Source: Porites lobata (Eukaryota; Cnidaria; Anthozoa; Scleractinia; Poritidae). Taken from it: a stretch of DNA of 64,000 nt. A program made the position numbers and the translations under genes. The DNA lies in contig CALNXK010000025.1 in the NCBI GenBank assembly GCA_942486035.1, positions 537,501 through 601,500 on the forward strand, written 5' to 3'. Of the stretch, positions 22,252 through 33,568 are shown in pieces (within the stretch, counting starts at the first letter, position 1; each line of letters begins with the position of its first letter). The notes beneath the pieces are model-generated. The model worked only from the letters and a program-made list of their open reading frames with translations. It had not been told where the DNA came from and searched no databases.

Positions 22252-23550
22252 TCAGGATTGATTCAATTCAAATTTTAATATGTGCATATGACGATTTAAT
22301 GGCGATAAAGTCATGCACCGTGGAATTTTACGATTTTAGTCAAAAGATGGTAGATCGAGTTTATTCATATTCCATTACCTTGAAAAGCTTCAACCAAGTG
22401 AACGCTCCTTTGATTTCCTACACTTTTATCGTTTGAAATACTAATAATCTTGGCTGGGATGTAGGTCTATTAGTATGTGCGTGTTCGTGTGATTACCAAG
22501 TGTATTGTTAGAAAGTGACGCACCGGGCAGATTATTCTAAAATTTCAGCCGTCTCGGAGGTAGGGGGTCAGGGTCAATACCTACCAAGTTTGAGCATAAA
22601 GTACGTCGCCATCAATGAAGATTTGGAAAAATTATCAACATAGCTGTATTTTAGATAAAGATGGACATTTGTTATGATCAGTGTTACAATGACAGCGGAG
22701 TTGTCATAGTAACAAAATGAAACCATCATCTATTTTTACTTGCAGCCATATTTCTCGACCTTGTGAAGTGTTTTACCAAAATCGTTCACGGGAACTTTTT
22801 CCTCCAATAGCTACCTCGGTGTTCGTGAAGTCTAATAGAGATCTACGAGAGCACTCTCGAGATTTTTTGAGATAAAATGTTTAAGGTTAGAAACAGAGTA
22901 AAAACTAGACAATCTTGACTTCTGCCGCTCTGGAATTGTAATTTTGCCCCATGGTAGTGGAGAAACTGATTTTTTACAAGGCAATAGACCATGCCCGAGT
23001 TCCCTGAAGCCTCCGTTTCAAGGCGACGCTAAGTGCGAAGCAATTAATATGAATTTCATTTTTATGCTCATGCAAGTAAAAGTCATTTTCCGCGACAAAG
23101 GTTTTTGTACTTATAGCCTCGTTTTGAATGTGAGAGTTTTTGGAACTCGGAAATGGCCTATGATGAAGCTTTGCCGACCTATTTGATAGGTGGTTTGAAT
23201 CTAGCGAATATATTGCATAGATTTTGTTGCATGTGCAAAGTGTCCATAAGCTAAAAAAAAGATACTTTTTAACTGAAAATTCACTTTAACCACAGCGTGT
23301 ACGTGTGTGTGTTTTAAACTTATCTCAAGTTTGCCTTCATTTTGCTACCCCATTCATCTAAGTCTTCCTCTCGGGAGCCTCCTGTAAGGATCCATGTTTT
23401 AAATCAAAGAACACGTGACCTTAGAAAAAAGTAAACAAGTGTGGAGTGCTAGAAATATTTCTTCCAATTCACGAACTGAAACTGCTGTTAAAAGTTACAA
23501 TTAGTTTACGAGTTTTCGATTGATTTGTTTTTAAATAGGCAGAGTACAAG
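22252..23550 (+). other. Upstream region of GPCR gene A
   Basis: It is collinear with 52073-53466 in copy B. No other gene is visible. Just before the start codon, a T-rich tract followed by aaatag then gcagag resembles a splice acceptor, and it is kept in both copies. The coding exon is therefore probably preceded by a 5' UTR intron. No TATA box stands out. Confidence 0.5.
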
Positions 23551-24534
23551 ATGGGACTGAGCGATGCAGAAGTGAGCATTGTAACCGTACTGTACGCCTT
23601 TGCGATGCTTGCAGCTATTGTGGGCAACTCTTTTCTGATATATATCGTGTGGAAAAAACCTGAGGTACGGTCACTGACAAGTTCTATGTTCGTCAACATG
23701 GCCATAGCTGATCTATTGGTGGCCCTGTTCATGATGCCTCTTTCCATTGTCAACGCTCACACGGAAAGTGAGTGGAAGGTACCTAATTTGCCTGGTGACA
23801 TCATCTGCAGGAGCTATATTCTAATTTCCGTTTCCACCCTCAGTGCATCTATCCTGTGCCTGGTTTTTATGGCGATCGACAGGTACTGCGCCATTGTCTG
23901 TCCTCTATCAGTCCACTCTGTGTGGTTCAGAAAGGCGAAATTTGTCACACCTTTGATCTGGGTTATGTCAATCGCTGTAATGGCTATCATGCCTGTCATC
24001 TACAAATTTGATAAATACTGCGAAATTGACCCACATGTTTTGGGTCAGAACGCGACATTTCGTGGTGTTTACCTCTACATTTTCCTCATCACCTACATTA
24101 TTCCTCTGGCCATCATATGTCCGCTGTACGCGAAAGCTGCTCGTATGCTATGGTTTAACCAGGCTCCAGGCAATCATCTGATTGAAGAGCAACATCGTCG
24201 ACAGCTGGTTACAAGAAGGAAAGTGGTTCGCATGCTCGTCATCATTGTTGTGGTGTTTGCTATTTGCTGGCTTCCCGCGCAGGCAATGCACCTTTTCTGG
24301 GTAGCAACAACTTTTCGTGAAAACCCGCCAGAAATCGTCATGTACCTGGGATTTTGGTTGGCCCACGCAAACAGCGCCATCAACCCTTGGCTGTATATTG
24401 CCTTAAGCACCAAGATTAGATTGGCCTTCAACCGGATGGTAACCTTCCGAAAATCTCATCCGGCCTTGAGGAAAAGTACCCAGAGAACGAGTCACTCAAC
24501 TAAAGCCACGACATTCCAGGAGGATAGGGTGTAG
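23551..24534 (+). CDS. Class A (rhodopsin-like) GPCR, paralog A
   Basis: 327 residues, intronless coding frame, seven membrane helices. TM1 (about 10-34) has the GN motif at 25-26. TM2 (46-68) has Asp54 in NMAIADLL. Cys86 before TM3 and Cys157 in the second extracellular loop can form the usual disulfide. TM3 ends with DRY at 110-112. TM4 is about 132-151, TM5 173-195 with its proline, TM6 226-250 with CWLP at 239-242, and TM7 263-286 with NPWLY at 278-282. An N-glycosylation sequon, NAT, lies at 167-169 in the second loop. The N-terminus is only about nine residues. All G-protein coupling motifs are present, so it should be a functional plasma-membrane receptor. The helices resemble invertebrate neuropeptide or amine receptors, but the ligand cannot be told from sequence. 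The start is the first ATG after a conserved acceptor-like site. Confidence 0.92.
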   Translation: MGLSDAEVSIVTVLYAFAMLAAIVGNSFLIYIVWKKPEVRSLTSSMFVNMAIADLLVALFMMPLSIVNAHTESEWKVPNLPGDIICRSYILISVSTLSASILCLVFMAIDRYCAIVCPLSVHSVWFRKAKFVTPLIWVMSIAVMAIMPVIYKFDKYCEIDPHVLGQNATFRGVYLYIFLITYIIPLAIICPLYAKAARMLWFNQAPGNHLIEEQHRRQLVTRRKVVRMLVIIVVVFAICWLPAQAMHLFWVATTFRENPPEIVMYLGFWLAHANSAINPWLYIALSTKIRLAFNRMVTFRKSHPALRKSTQRTSHSTKATTFQEDRV

Positions 24535-25433
24535 TCATACGAACCAGGAAACCAAGAGTAGAAGGCATATGATTTTCAGCTAGCAATTTGTCTCAAGGAC
24601 ATTTTACCTTTGCCTATTTAATGCACGCAATAACTGCAGATTACTTAATGCAGTGGTAAGTAGTGGATGAAATAGAGATAAAGTCATCGACTAAAAATTT
24701 AAAATAGAGATTCCCTTGATGATTTTTGCAGGTAAATGTGGTATTAGTAGAAGTTTTTTAACGTATTTATTGGTTCAATATGTAAAGTACGGAATGTTTT
24801 CTTAAAAGTAAAAGAGCCTTGTAAATTATGCGTTTTTAAACTGTAATGAGAGCTTGACACTTATCGGAGTAAATGCATTTTAGATCTATATTGGCCCAGT
24901 GCACTTACGCATTTTAAAATAACCTACTAAATTTAGTTTACTAACTGTCTTGTTGGATAATGTATTAAATAACGTATTGATTAAAAACACATAAACAAAC
25001 AAACAAACATTAATGATGACATGCAACTTAAGAAAGAAAATAGATGCTACTTGAAAGTTTTCAGCTTTGAATAAATGAAAACCATCCGATGTCTGAGTAT
25101 GTTTTCTTCGGGTCACTTTTCTTGGCATCCAATGTCCATTATCGGACATCTAATGGAGCAATTTGCAGGGGCATGGAGTCTCTTAGTCTTTGCATAATCC
25201 CTCGCCCAAACCAATGACAGGTTAGCTCAATTAGACCATGATGCCCTGAGTTTATGCCCTGCATTTCCAAACAGTTCGATGAGTGCATGTAATCCTTTCT
25301 AGATTACAGGGTCGTTCAACAGCGTTGAGTCTTTGGTTTAAAATTGCAGTAAACTTGACTAAGTGACAATTCATCAGTCCTGCAAAATTGAGAAAACTTT
25401 ATTTTCAACCTGAAGGAACTCTTTTCTTGAGAA
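24535..25433 (+). other. 3' flank of GPCR A
   Basis: It is collinear with 58571-59440 in copy B. It includes likely 3' UTR and an aataaa near 25070, but the true polyadenylation site is uncertain. In copy B a LINE interrupts the equivalent of position 24554. No other gene is visible. Confidence 0.5.
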
Positions 25434-25437
25434 TTAA

Positions 25438-26013
25438 GAGCAAATGTCTGTAAAAATCGAGCAAAATCGAAATTACGCGGCCAGAGTCAAAAAATCATTT
25501 TCGCTCATATCTTGTCCATAAATAGGCATAAGTAAGTAGCTAAACGTGGTACAGTTTGTTTTTCAGAAGGCTGCTTGGATTTGGAGAAAATCGACAAAAT
25601 CAATTTTCGTGGTCGGCGACTTGAAAACAACCAAAATTTGAGGCAAAATGAGGCGATCTCAAAACTTTGCTCGCACGCACACAGGAAGAAAGCGGGGTAA
25701 AATATTTCCGAATAAATCAATTTATAAAGGGGTCTACTTCTGGTTTGGTGATGAATTCTTATCTTAACGATAATCTGGAAGATAAACAATGTTATTTTAG
25801 TTTGGGTTCTTTTTCGACTAAACGGAATTTAAATTTAGGTTGAAAGTTACGTTTTATATTTTAGGCATGTGCTACACCTTGGTTTTGCCTGAAACTCACG
25901 TCATTTGTATTTTAAATATTGTGCTAAAACATATGTAAGAATTGGCCTGGGTAATTAAATTTGTCCTTCACACGAACCTTCTGAAGTTGAATAAATTTTG
26001 CTTGAAATATGAG
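25438..26013 (+). repeat. Left long inverted repeat of K1
   Basis: It pairs with 31899-32464 at roughly 80% or better by eye, with scattered small indels. Divergence between the arms shows the element is not brand new. Confidence 0.8.
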
Positions 26014-26808
26014 ACTTTTCAAGAAAGTCGGTTGGTTGTTGCTCGACAAGTCACGATGGCTGGGCTCTCCAAACGAAACTTGACTCACAATCGCACTTGT
26101 ATTTAAGACATTTGTGCTGAAACGATAATTTTTGTTACCTCAAATGCGTTTTCCCGTTTTTGTCAACTGGCATTGCGCCTTGTCCCATGCTGTTCAACCG
26201 AAGATCCAAAAACTCGAGGAAACGTGGTGCGTGAAAATAACCTCAAACAGAACATGGCCTATCTTTTCCGCAGTCACACTTTTACATCCATTGCCATTTA
26301 AAAATTTTAGGTCTCACAAAAACTGCAATTTTCATAGTGAAACTTTCGGGCTGCTGATACCTCATTGGTCATAAAAGTCTGGTCAAAAGTGTTGCGTGAC
26401 AGTATTCACAGGCTTCCCAATCTAACCATTTGAGCGACGCCTTTTTTAATGTTTTTCCCAGAAGTAGCATACTATGCTACAAACAACCCAAATCATGTTT
26501 TTTTTTTCTTTTTTTCTTAAAGTGTGCTTCCATACAATACTAAATAAGTCCAACAATATCGTTTTTCACGTCAACTTTCCCCCGTTGCCTTGTATGTGCC
26601 TTTAATTGACTTCAGGCTTCAATCTCAGCTATTTCACCGCGTTATTACCTATCAGGCAGCTGTCTTTCCTCTCGTATATGCAGGTTCCATTTTATTTGGA
26701 TAACAGTTTTCGTAAACATTCTGCAATGTTCTTTCAGCATATATATATATATTTTCTACTCTGAACATGGTTATTCGATCGTCAAACTCTTGTTTCAGTC
26801 TGTTTATA
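26014..26808. other. K1 interior, non-coding
   Basis: I see no gene. There is a T-rich run near 26499-26516 and an (AT)n run near 26740. Confidence 0.4.
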
Positions 26809-26810
26809 TA

Positions 26811-27003
26811 CAGAGGAACCCCGCCTTGCGACCACCCCGTTTACACGACCACCTCTTACCTCAGCTCACCTCCCATAGTCTTTCCACCCAGACGTGAAAA
26901 TCTCCGAGTCATTTTATTATTTTAAAGACCTCTTCAATGCGACCACCTCGGTATCACGACCAGGATTTTATGGCCCAACGCTGGTCGCATCAACGGGGAT
27001 CCG
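26811..27003. mobile_element. pogo/mariner-type MITE nested in K1
   Basis: A 193-bp element with termini cagaggaaccccgccttgcg and the complement of cggatccccgttgatgcgac, flanked by TA on both sides. CAG ends and TA duplication fit the pogo branch of Tc1/mariner. The interior repeats gcgaccacc/acgaccacc several times. Confidence 0.65.
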
Positions 27004-27005
27004 TA

Positions 27006-28290
27006 CCGGTAAAGGGCTCGCATAGCGAAGGCGAGACAATTAGTGCATGCGCGAAGGCCTGTTGGGGTCAATGTTTTTTTTCTCTCGACTAGGAGGGTGA
27101 CTCTCCTATACGAGACAGGTTTTCTCCATATAAAGAGAATTAAAACTTTCGGATACAAAACTTGTAATAGAGAAGGAATCAGAAAAAATTTCAAAATTCT
27201 CCAAAAAAATAATATTGAAGCCCTCGTAATTTCGATTGAAAAGACTACTCAAGTTGCCCTTGTGGATGACCGAACAGTTGCTATAATTATATGGCGCCCT
27301 AAAAGGGTTTTCGATGTATTTAGGAGGAAACTGTCGTTGGGTGCTCCTGTCAACTATCACCTTACGCTACCACTACTTTCTTTACCTGCATAGTTTCTTT
27401 TCAGTTTCACTCTCGGTCATTTGCCATTTTCTGAGTGTGCGCATTGGTACCGGTCTTGAGACTGAAACTTGCTGGCTCGTCAGAAATTCATGATCAGAAC
27501 TGTTGAAAAGAAAGTCTGCGACCATAACTTTCTCTGGCATTCATCAATGAAACGGATATTGAGGCTGCATCCGCTTCTGGGTCCGTTCAATTGTCGATAA
27601 TTAACAGGCCCCTAAAGCTGTTGTTGTTTACATGCAAGATAGAAATTTCAATAGTTTTGCATCTAAAATGATAAAACTATCAGTTAATTAAAAAAATGAA
27701 GAATTTTGCTAGCCAGGACCCGCGCTCCTCTTATTCCTTTTATTTCGATTTGAATGTTTGATTTTGGGCCCGACAAGTTATAGGACTTTGGATAAACGGG
27801 CCCCTGGTCCGTTGTCAAAGGCCGCAAGACGGTATTTACTGAAAAGTAAACTTAATGCTTTTGCCTAAACAGTGTCCTTTTAACGTGAATTTGAAGACGT
27901 CAGGGCCTAACCCATTGGTAAACATGTTTGATTCCAGCTTTCTAACTTGCTGTATCTGCGGTATATCTTCTTAATGTCAGATTTTAAAGCTTGTTTGAGT
28001 AGCCGCGCATGCTGTAAGGAGGAAATTGTCTGATATTCTTTGACATATCCTTTGGTAAAGGAATGAGAGACGAACAGGTCAGCGTCCTAGACCCCAGGTT
28101 TCTTTCATTGTATATATTCGATACTAGAAACTGAAACTCATGCCGTAAGTCTTCACACTCAAGGAGATGTTTGTAGACTTGAAAATAGCGCTACGTCATC
28201 TACCACTCCACAAGGCCGCCCTGCCTGGATAGCATTTCCCCAATTACTTCTTAGTTGCGTTTGCTAATGTAAGTTTTTAATGCTGATTAG
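27006..28290. other. K1 interior, no supported gene
   Basis: Several short open frames exist on both strands (for example 27043-27393 and 27106-27360) but they overlap and lack recognisable domains. Confidence 0.4.
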
Positions 28291-28440
28291 CCTGTGCAAT
28301 CATTTGAAAAGGGGGAGACAGGGTTTAGAGTGAATTGCTTACCTAACATCCTTGAGGAAGAGTTACAGCGTAACCCTTTCGACGGATTCTTCTATCCCCT
28401 CAACGACCTTTCCATCGGAGACTTACTAGGTAGTGCCCAA
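28291..28440 (+). other. Candidate internal exon, 150 bp, phase 0-0
   Basis: The segment is open for 50 codons. It is preceded by a pyrimidine-leaning tract ending in gattag and followed by a consensus donor, caa|gtaaga. The peptide contains EEELQRNPFDGFFYPLNDLS, which looks protein-like, but I do not recognise a family. It may be a captured host exon or a piece of a spliced transposase within K1. No partner exon was found. Confidence 0.3.
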
Positions 28441-30978
28441 GTAAGATTCAGAGCTACCCTTCCCCAAAATAGACATATGAAATAACGTGATTTTTTATTG
28501 TGATTCTTCACTCAAAACAAAAAACGCTTCCGAGATCATTTATCCAGGTTGTCCAAAGTTTAAACCTACTCAGTGTTCGTGTGTACTAGTAGGGTGTATG
28601 ATTTTGATGTTTTGCAAATTCCTTAATAGTCAATGCTTTTATCACACGCGCAGGTGTCCGAAAACTGACCACCACTTTACACTTTTAATCAAGTACTGTT
28701 GGCAGCCAGACTATGCAACCTTTCAGTTGTTGTATAATTGAACAAATAACATCAAAGAAATGTACAAACAGTTTTGTTTTCCGTTCGAAGGATGGTGTTC
28801 GTTGTCACGCAACACCTGACTCCTTGTCTTCTCACACTTCCTCCCTGTATGTTGTAACCAAGAGAGAATGATCTAAGAGAGCGAATCCCCTATACATGAC
28901 CCTCTTTCCATGAAAATTATTTTCAATCTATTCTTGGTTCTGTGTCATACTGCGTGGTTATTTTAAGGACGCCACCTTATTGGTCGGTTTGAGTGGCGTT
29001 ATGTAATTTTAAACTTGGCGGGTAATTCATTTCACTGCCGCTCAACACAGCAAGCGATATAACGTTCAAACTTGGTATTACTTTCGCCGACGAGAGTCAA
29101 AAGATTTCTACGTGGAAAAATCTGGCGGCCAGAGTAGCTGCCGAAGAGCAAAACCGTCCTGGTTTGTGGAAGTTTGCCGGCGAAAGCGGTTCCGACTCGA
29201 CGGAAATTGCTAATTGAGGTCTGCGCTACATCAGTATAAAAACATTGTACAAAAACGACAACTGTCTCTTCCGGCGACATCCACGCACACCCTCGCGCTG
29301 TGATACCTTCTTTTAGATCCAACCGTGGACACGTAACGAGAAAATTGGTTCAAAGTGGGTTCAAACATGAATGTTTGGCTGCCAAACATTTTGAATTTTG
29401 AGAGGGCGCTAGACAAATGTGGGCACACCGCTCACTATAAACATAGTTAATTGAGTGGAATGGTTATGAAACCCGACAGACTCCTTTGTTATATGTTTTT
29501 GTGGACCTGAAAGCGCACAATGTTTAAAAGAATTCCTATCATTTTGATTGTATAGACCAATAACAACGTTGCATTAATTTATTCCGTAACAATTTGCCAA
29601 CAGAAAACAAAGGATTGTGCACTTTCACGGTACTTCCAACATAAACTGCAGCTCTGTTGTTTTTATCATTGATGTTTGCCGCTTTTCATAACCAGTCTCC
29701 TCTAATAACTGCTATAAAGAATCGACCGAAACTGGAAACCGCGCATAAAAGTCTCTGGCATCCAGGTTAGCGATTGTCTGACAGCGCGAAGCATCTGACC
29801 TGATTTGTGTTCGCAGGGCGAAATATTCATCGCAAGTATTAGGCGTTAAGAAGAAGTAATGCAGTTTGAAACTCGCAAGAATAATTCTTAAAAGTAAATG
29901 CACTGTTTCTCAAAGAAAAACATTCCTTGAAAAAGAGAAAACATATCTTGCATATTTGCATAAACAATTGAAGCCAGCCACCTATTAAAGGTTTCGTGTT
30001 TCGCGCGGGATAACCTTTGCCTTTTGCTTTCACGGTGTGTCAGAATTCAACATTCGTTACCTTGAGAAAATCTCAATCTTTCATCTCAAAGTCGAATTTT
30101 GACTCCAATACTGCAATCCCTTTGTAAATGAAATTCATTCCTAAATTATGAGCGGACCGCGCTGATCAAAAGCACGTCAACAACAGGAGCCGATTAGTGT
30201 CGGCTCCTGGCGCTAATTGCTATGATGGCTGTCAAACTTCAAATGTTTGGCGGCGAAACATGTCACGTTCACGTGAAAGTAGACCACGCGGGTCACGGAA
30301 ACAACAGACAAAAATAACTTACGCAGCACGCGCGCAAACTTTAAATAGATTAAAAAAAATTGTCATGGGGCACAGGGATTCGCCATAGTAAGAACATCTT
30401 TCAAATCGCCGAAAATATCTTAAAAACATATTTGTCTCGTGAAATATTTTGTTCAACCACCTTAACAATTTAGATCATAACGCTCATTCGGTTTGAGTGA
30501 CATTTTAATAACCTGGCCCATCTCCAATGACCTCTCGGTAGAGGTCAAATTACAAAATTCCTTAGCGCTAGCAGAATTTTGGAGCTCGAGAGTAGAAAAA
30601 GAAAACAAGTGCCCCAAACTATAACGGTAAGTTAATTTCTATTGCATGTTAGCAAATTAACTATCGTACTATGGAGGTACACCTAATTGCAAAAACGTTG
30701 TCATAGAAAAAAGCAAAAACCAAAAAGACAAATAGAAATAAATTAGCCATGTGATTTACATTTGCGTATTTTAATTCAGTATTTAACAATTATTTAGGAA
30801 TTCATTCACAGTAACAAGAGATAATTCTGTAATTCCGCGGTGTAAGATAGACAGGCGCCATAGCCACTTTAGAGCCAACATCCTCCATCAACAGAAGTCG
30901 CACAATTCGAAAAAGAAAAAGGTAAATTGACGCGAGCAATATTAAGTCTCAGTTGTCGCACTTTCAGTCGCCAATCTA
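28441..30978. other. K1 interior, mostly non-coding
   Basis: At about 29024-29213 a plus-strand frame without ATG reads plausibly protein-like (it includes STWKNLAARVAAEEQNRPGL). The opposite strand is also open there, so I do not call a gene. Around 29515-29635 two copies of a motif near attgtgcactttca face each other and may mark a small palindromic repeat. Confidence 0.35.
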
Positions 30979-30981
30979 TTA

Positions 30982-31342
30982 AGGTCGGTACACACTAGCC
31001 GACAATTTGCAGCAACATGTCGCGGCGACAAGTTGCAGCGACAAATCGCTTCGTGTGTACTGGAGAATTTTTGTGAAAATCTTTGTCGCTGCCAAAGAAT
31101 TTGTCGCCGCAACAAGTCGCACAGATTCAGTCTGATTTGTTTTTTTGCGACTTGTTGCAGCGACCAAATTCTGTTGCGGAGACAAAGATTTTCACAAAAA
31201 GTCTTCAGCACACACGAAGCGATTTGTTGCTGCAACGTGTCGCCTCACCTTGTTGCTGCAACTAGTCGCCCGACCTGTACACACGGAGTGATCTGTCGCC
31301 GCGACGTGTTGTAGCAACTTGTCGCCTAGTGTGTACCGACCT
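30982..31342. mobile_element. Harbinger-type palindromic MITE nested in K1
   Basis: A 361-bp element with termini aggtcggtacacactag and its complement, flanked by tta at 30979-30981 and 31343-31345. The interior is a large palindrome with many copies of gtcgc/gcaac-type motifs and paired tttgtgaaaatctttgtc segments. Open frames here are by-products of the repeats. Confidence 0.75.
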
Positions 31343-31898
31343 TTATGTCCTGACAAACGAAGCTTGGTAAGTGGCTCAGGTGAGGAACTGGCGGAGGACC
31401 CCCTCACCCTCTCCGCGATGAAAAGTCCTGCCTACGCCCCGATTTGTTGCTTCAAAATTGTGATCAGATGGTGTTGTGCACTGCAAACCATACGCAGACT
31501 GGCTTCTCTATTTAGCACTAATCTAAAACACGCGTTGAGTTCCTGGAATTTACCCCAGGCTATATTTATTGAAAAAAAATGGAGCCATTTTTCTTTAGTA
31601 GTTATCCGATGTGCTTTGTAATTCGAGCACGTTTGAATCAGCCTCGAATTGCATTAGAATGACACCAAGAAACTTATGCAAATGATTTCTCTCATATTAC
31701 GTGATTAATATTCAGCTATAAGCGTGTGTGTTGTGAATGTTACAAGCTATGATAATTACATGCTAGTTAATTCCTATTTAACTTTTTGCTTTTCCTATGA
31801 CAACCTTATTGCAATTAGGTGTACATCAGGTTTCTTCACAAGAAATGCCAATGATCCCTTTCGGCAACAGCAAGCCGTTGGTGAATTATGCAAATGTA

Positions 31899-32464
31899 TC
31901 ATATTTCACTCAAAATTTGTTCAAGTTCAGAAGGTTCGTCTGAAGCGCAAATTAAATTACCCAAGCCAGTTCTTACATATGTTTTATTACAATGTTTAAC
32001 TAACTTATAGCTTGAGTTTTAGGAAAAACCAAAGTGTACCACATGCCTAAAAATTAAATCGCGACTTTAGGTCTGAATTGAAACTTCGTTGAGTTGAAAA
32101 AGAACCAAAACTAAAATAAAATTGTTTACGTTGCACATTATCGTTAAGATAAGAATTAACCGCCATTCTAGGGCTAAAACCCTCTATAAATTGATTTATC
32201 GGGGAATATTTTACCACGCTTTCTTCCTTTTTGCGTGCGAGCGAAGTTTTGAGACCGCCCCATTTTGCCTCAAATTTTGGTTGTTTTCAAGTCGCCGACC
32301 AGGAAAATTGATTTTGTAGATTTTCTCCAAATCCAAGCGGCCTTTTAAAAAACAAACTACACCACGTTTAGATACTTACTAATAAAGATGTATGGACAAG
32401 ATATGAGCGAAATTTAATTTCTGACCGTGGCCGCCGGTTGCTGGATTTTTAAAGACATTCGCTC
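31899..32464 (-). repeat. Right long inverted repeat of K1
   Basis: Inverted partner of 25438-26013, ending in cattcgctc before TTAA. Confidence 0.8.
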
Positions 32465-32614
32465 TTAAGTTCCACTACAATGAAGGGAAAATAATTTGTA
32501 CTCCTCCTCCTAGTCCTTGTCATTTTTCCCTGTTAGCCGCAAAATACATTTTCTCATCTTGATTATTTTTTAACTCGTCCGCCGATAAATCGGGTATCTC
32601 ATTCCCAAATATAG

Positions 32615-32756
32615 CCTGCAAGTGAATGCAAATGTCACGTATGCAGTCCTCTCCGTTTCAAGAACTAGTGCTGCTAAATATTCTAATTCATCGTATGATT
32701 ATTACTCTGAAACATCGTGTTTTATACCAGCTGTTGAAGAAAAACCGAAGCAGTGA
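32615..32756 (+). other. Candidate terminal exon with ITIM-like motif, copy A
   Basis: After an acceptor-like caaatatag, a frame starting at 32616 is open for 46 codons to TGA at 32754. It is polar and tyrosine-rich, with VTYAVL near its start, which fits the immunoreceptor tyrosine-based inhibitory consensus (V-x-Y-x-x-L), followed by a cluster around SSYDYYSE. This would suit the cytoplasmic tail of a type I receptor, but no membrane or ectodomain exon is visible nearby. The copy B equivalent keeps the motif but has an earlier stop. The gene identity is unknown and the exon call is inference. Confidence 0.3.
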
Positions 32757-33568
32757 TTGTGCCGTTCACCATGTTGACAATCAACAAAAGTCGAGGAATT
32801 CTGGAAATGACTCTACCCAGTCACAAGCGCGTTTCATCAAAACGGCTGGAAAAGTGTCTAATACTACAACCAAATCAACCCAAAGCGGTTTGGTAGAAAC
32901 CATTACGGTTGATCCTAATAGAGAACACGACATCAATAGCATTGATACCAGCTGCGATTTAATTATAAAAATATTACTTTCACATATTGATGACATTAGA
33001 TTTTGATCTGTGTTAAGCTTCAGCGTTGTAAGCTTTGCTGAGGAAACCCGCTTAACAGGAAATGTCATAGCCTGCATGGCTGGCGTTACTAGTAAAAGGG
33101 GAAGAGTAAGGCGAATTCGGGCGCGCGAGGAGAGGGAAGAGGGAACGCCTGCAAGAACCCTATAATTTTTTTTTCCAACCGCCTCCTAACTGATAAGCAA
33201 AGATAAGATAACTGTGAAATGTCCATCCAATCAAAAACGTTAACCGGAGCTCTGGGCTCCTTTTCAGAAAAACGAAAACAAAACAGAACAAAAAACAAAA
33301 TCGCATGGTGGGTCAGTTCAATGTGAGACCTAAGCGGAGTAGCCAGGAGAAAAGCAATTTAAAGGGCTGAAAGACTAACAGATGTACAGTTGTACAGTTG
33401 GAATTAAGCAGACAGGTGGTGGGACAACAGATTAGTTTTCAGGATCGCAAGAAAGAAAATACACTAAAATTTCCCAGCATCGAATATAATGTATACTAGG
33501 CAGCCTTCTGACGCTACTTATATTGATTTGAGTTATTTACAACATTTTTTATTAAACATTTTATCACT
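32757..33568. other. Duplicated non-coding segment
   Basis: It matches 59754-60616. It includes a purine-rich stretch with gggcgcgcgaggag (33110-33125) that recurs inverted near 34560. The open frame 32626-33006 is not kept intact in copy B. Confidence 0.45.

Larger units (their letters stand above)
25438..32464. mobile_element. Kolobok-like TTAA element K1 with ~570-bp inverted repeats, 7.0 kb
   Basis: Termini gagcaaatgtctgtaaaaa (left) and the complement of gagcgaatgtctttaaaaa (right) are flanked by TTAA at 25434-25437 and 32465-32468. The arms pair over about 570 bp. Copy B has a single ttaagttcc site at about 59453 with no insert, so this arrived after the segmental duplication. TTAA duplication and GAG termini point to Kolobok; piggyBac also uses TTAA but has different ends. 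No transposase frame is visible, so the copy is non-autonomous or its exons are hidden. It carries at least two nested MITEs. Confidence 0.8.

Noticed and set aside
29032..29322. 96-codon minus-strand frame and an opposing open plus frame
   Set aside because: Both strands are open, neither has a recognised domain, and no splice context supports either.
31033..31314. Cysteine-rich frames on both strands
   Set aside because: They fall inside a palindromic MITE and reflect its repeated motif.
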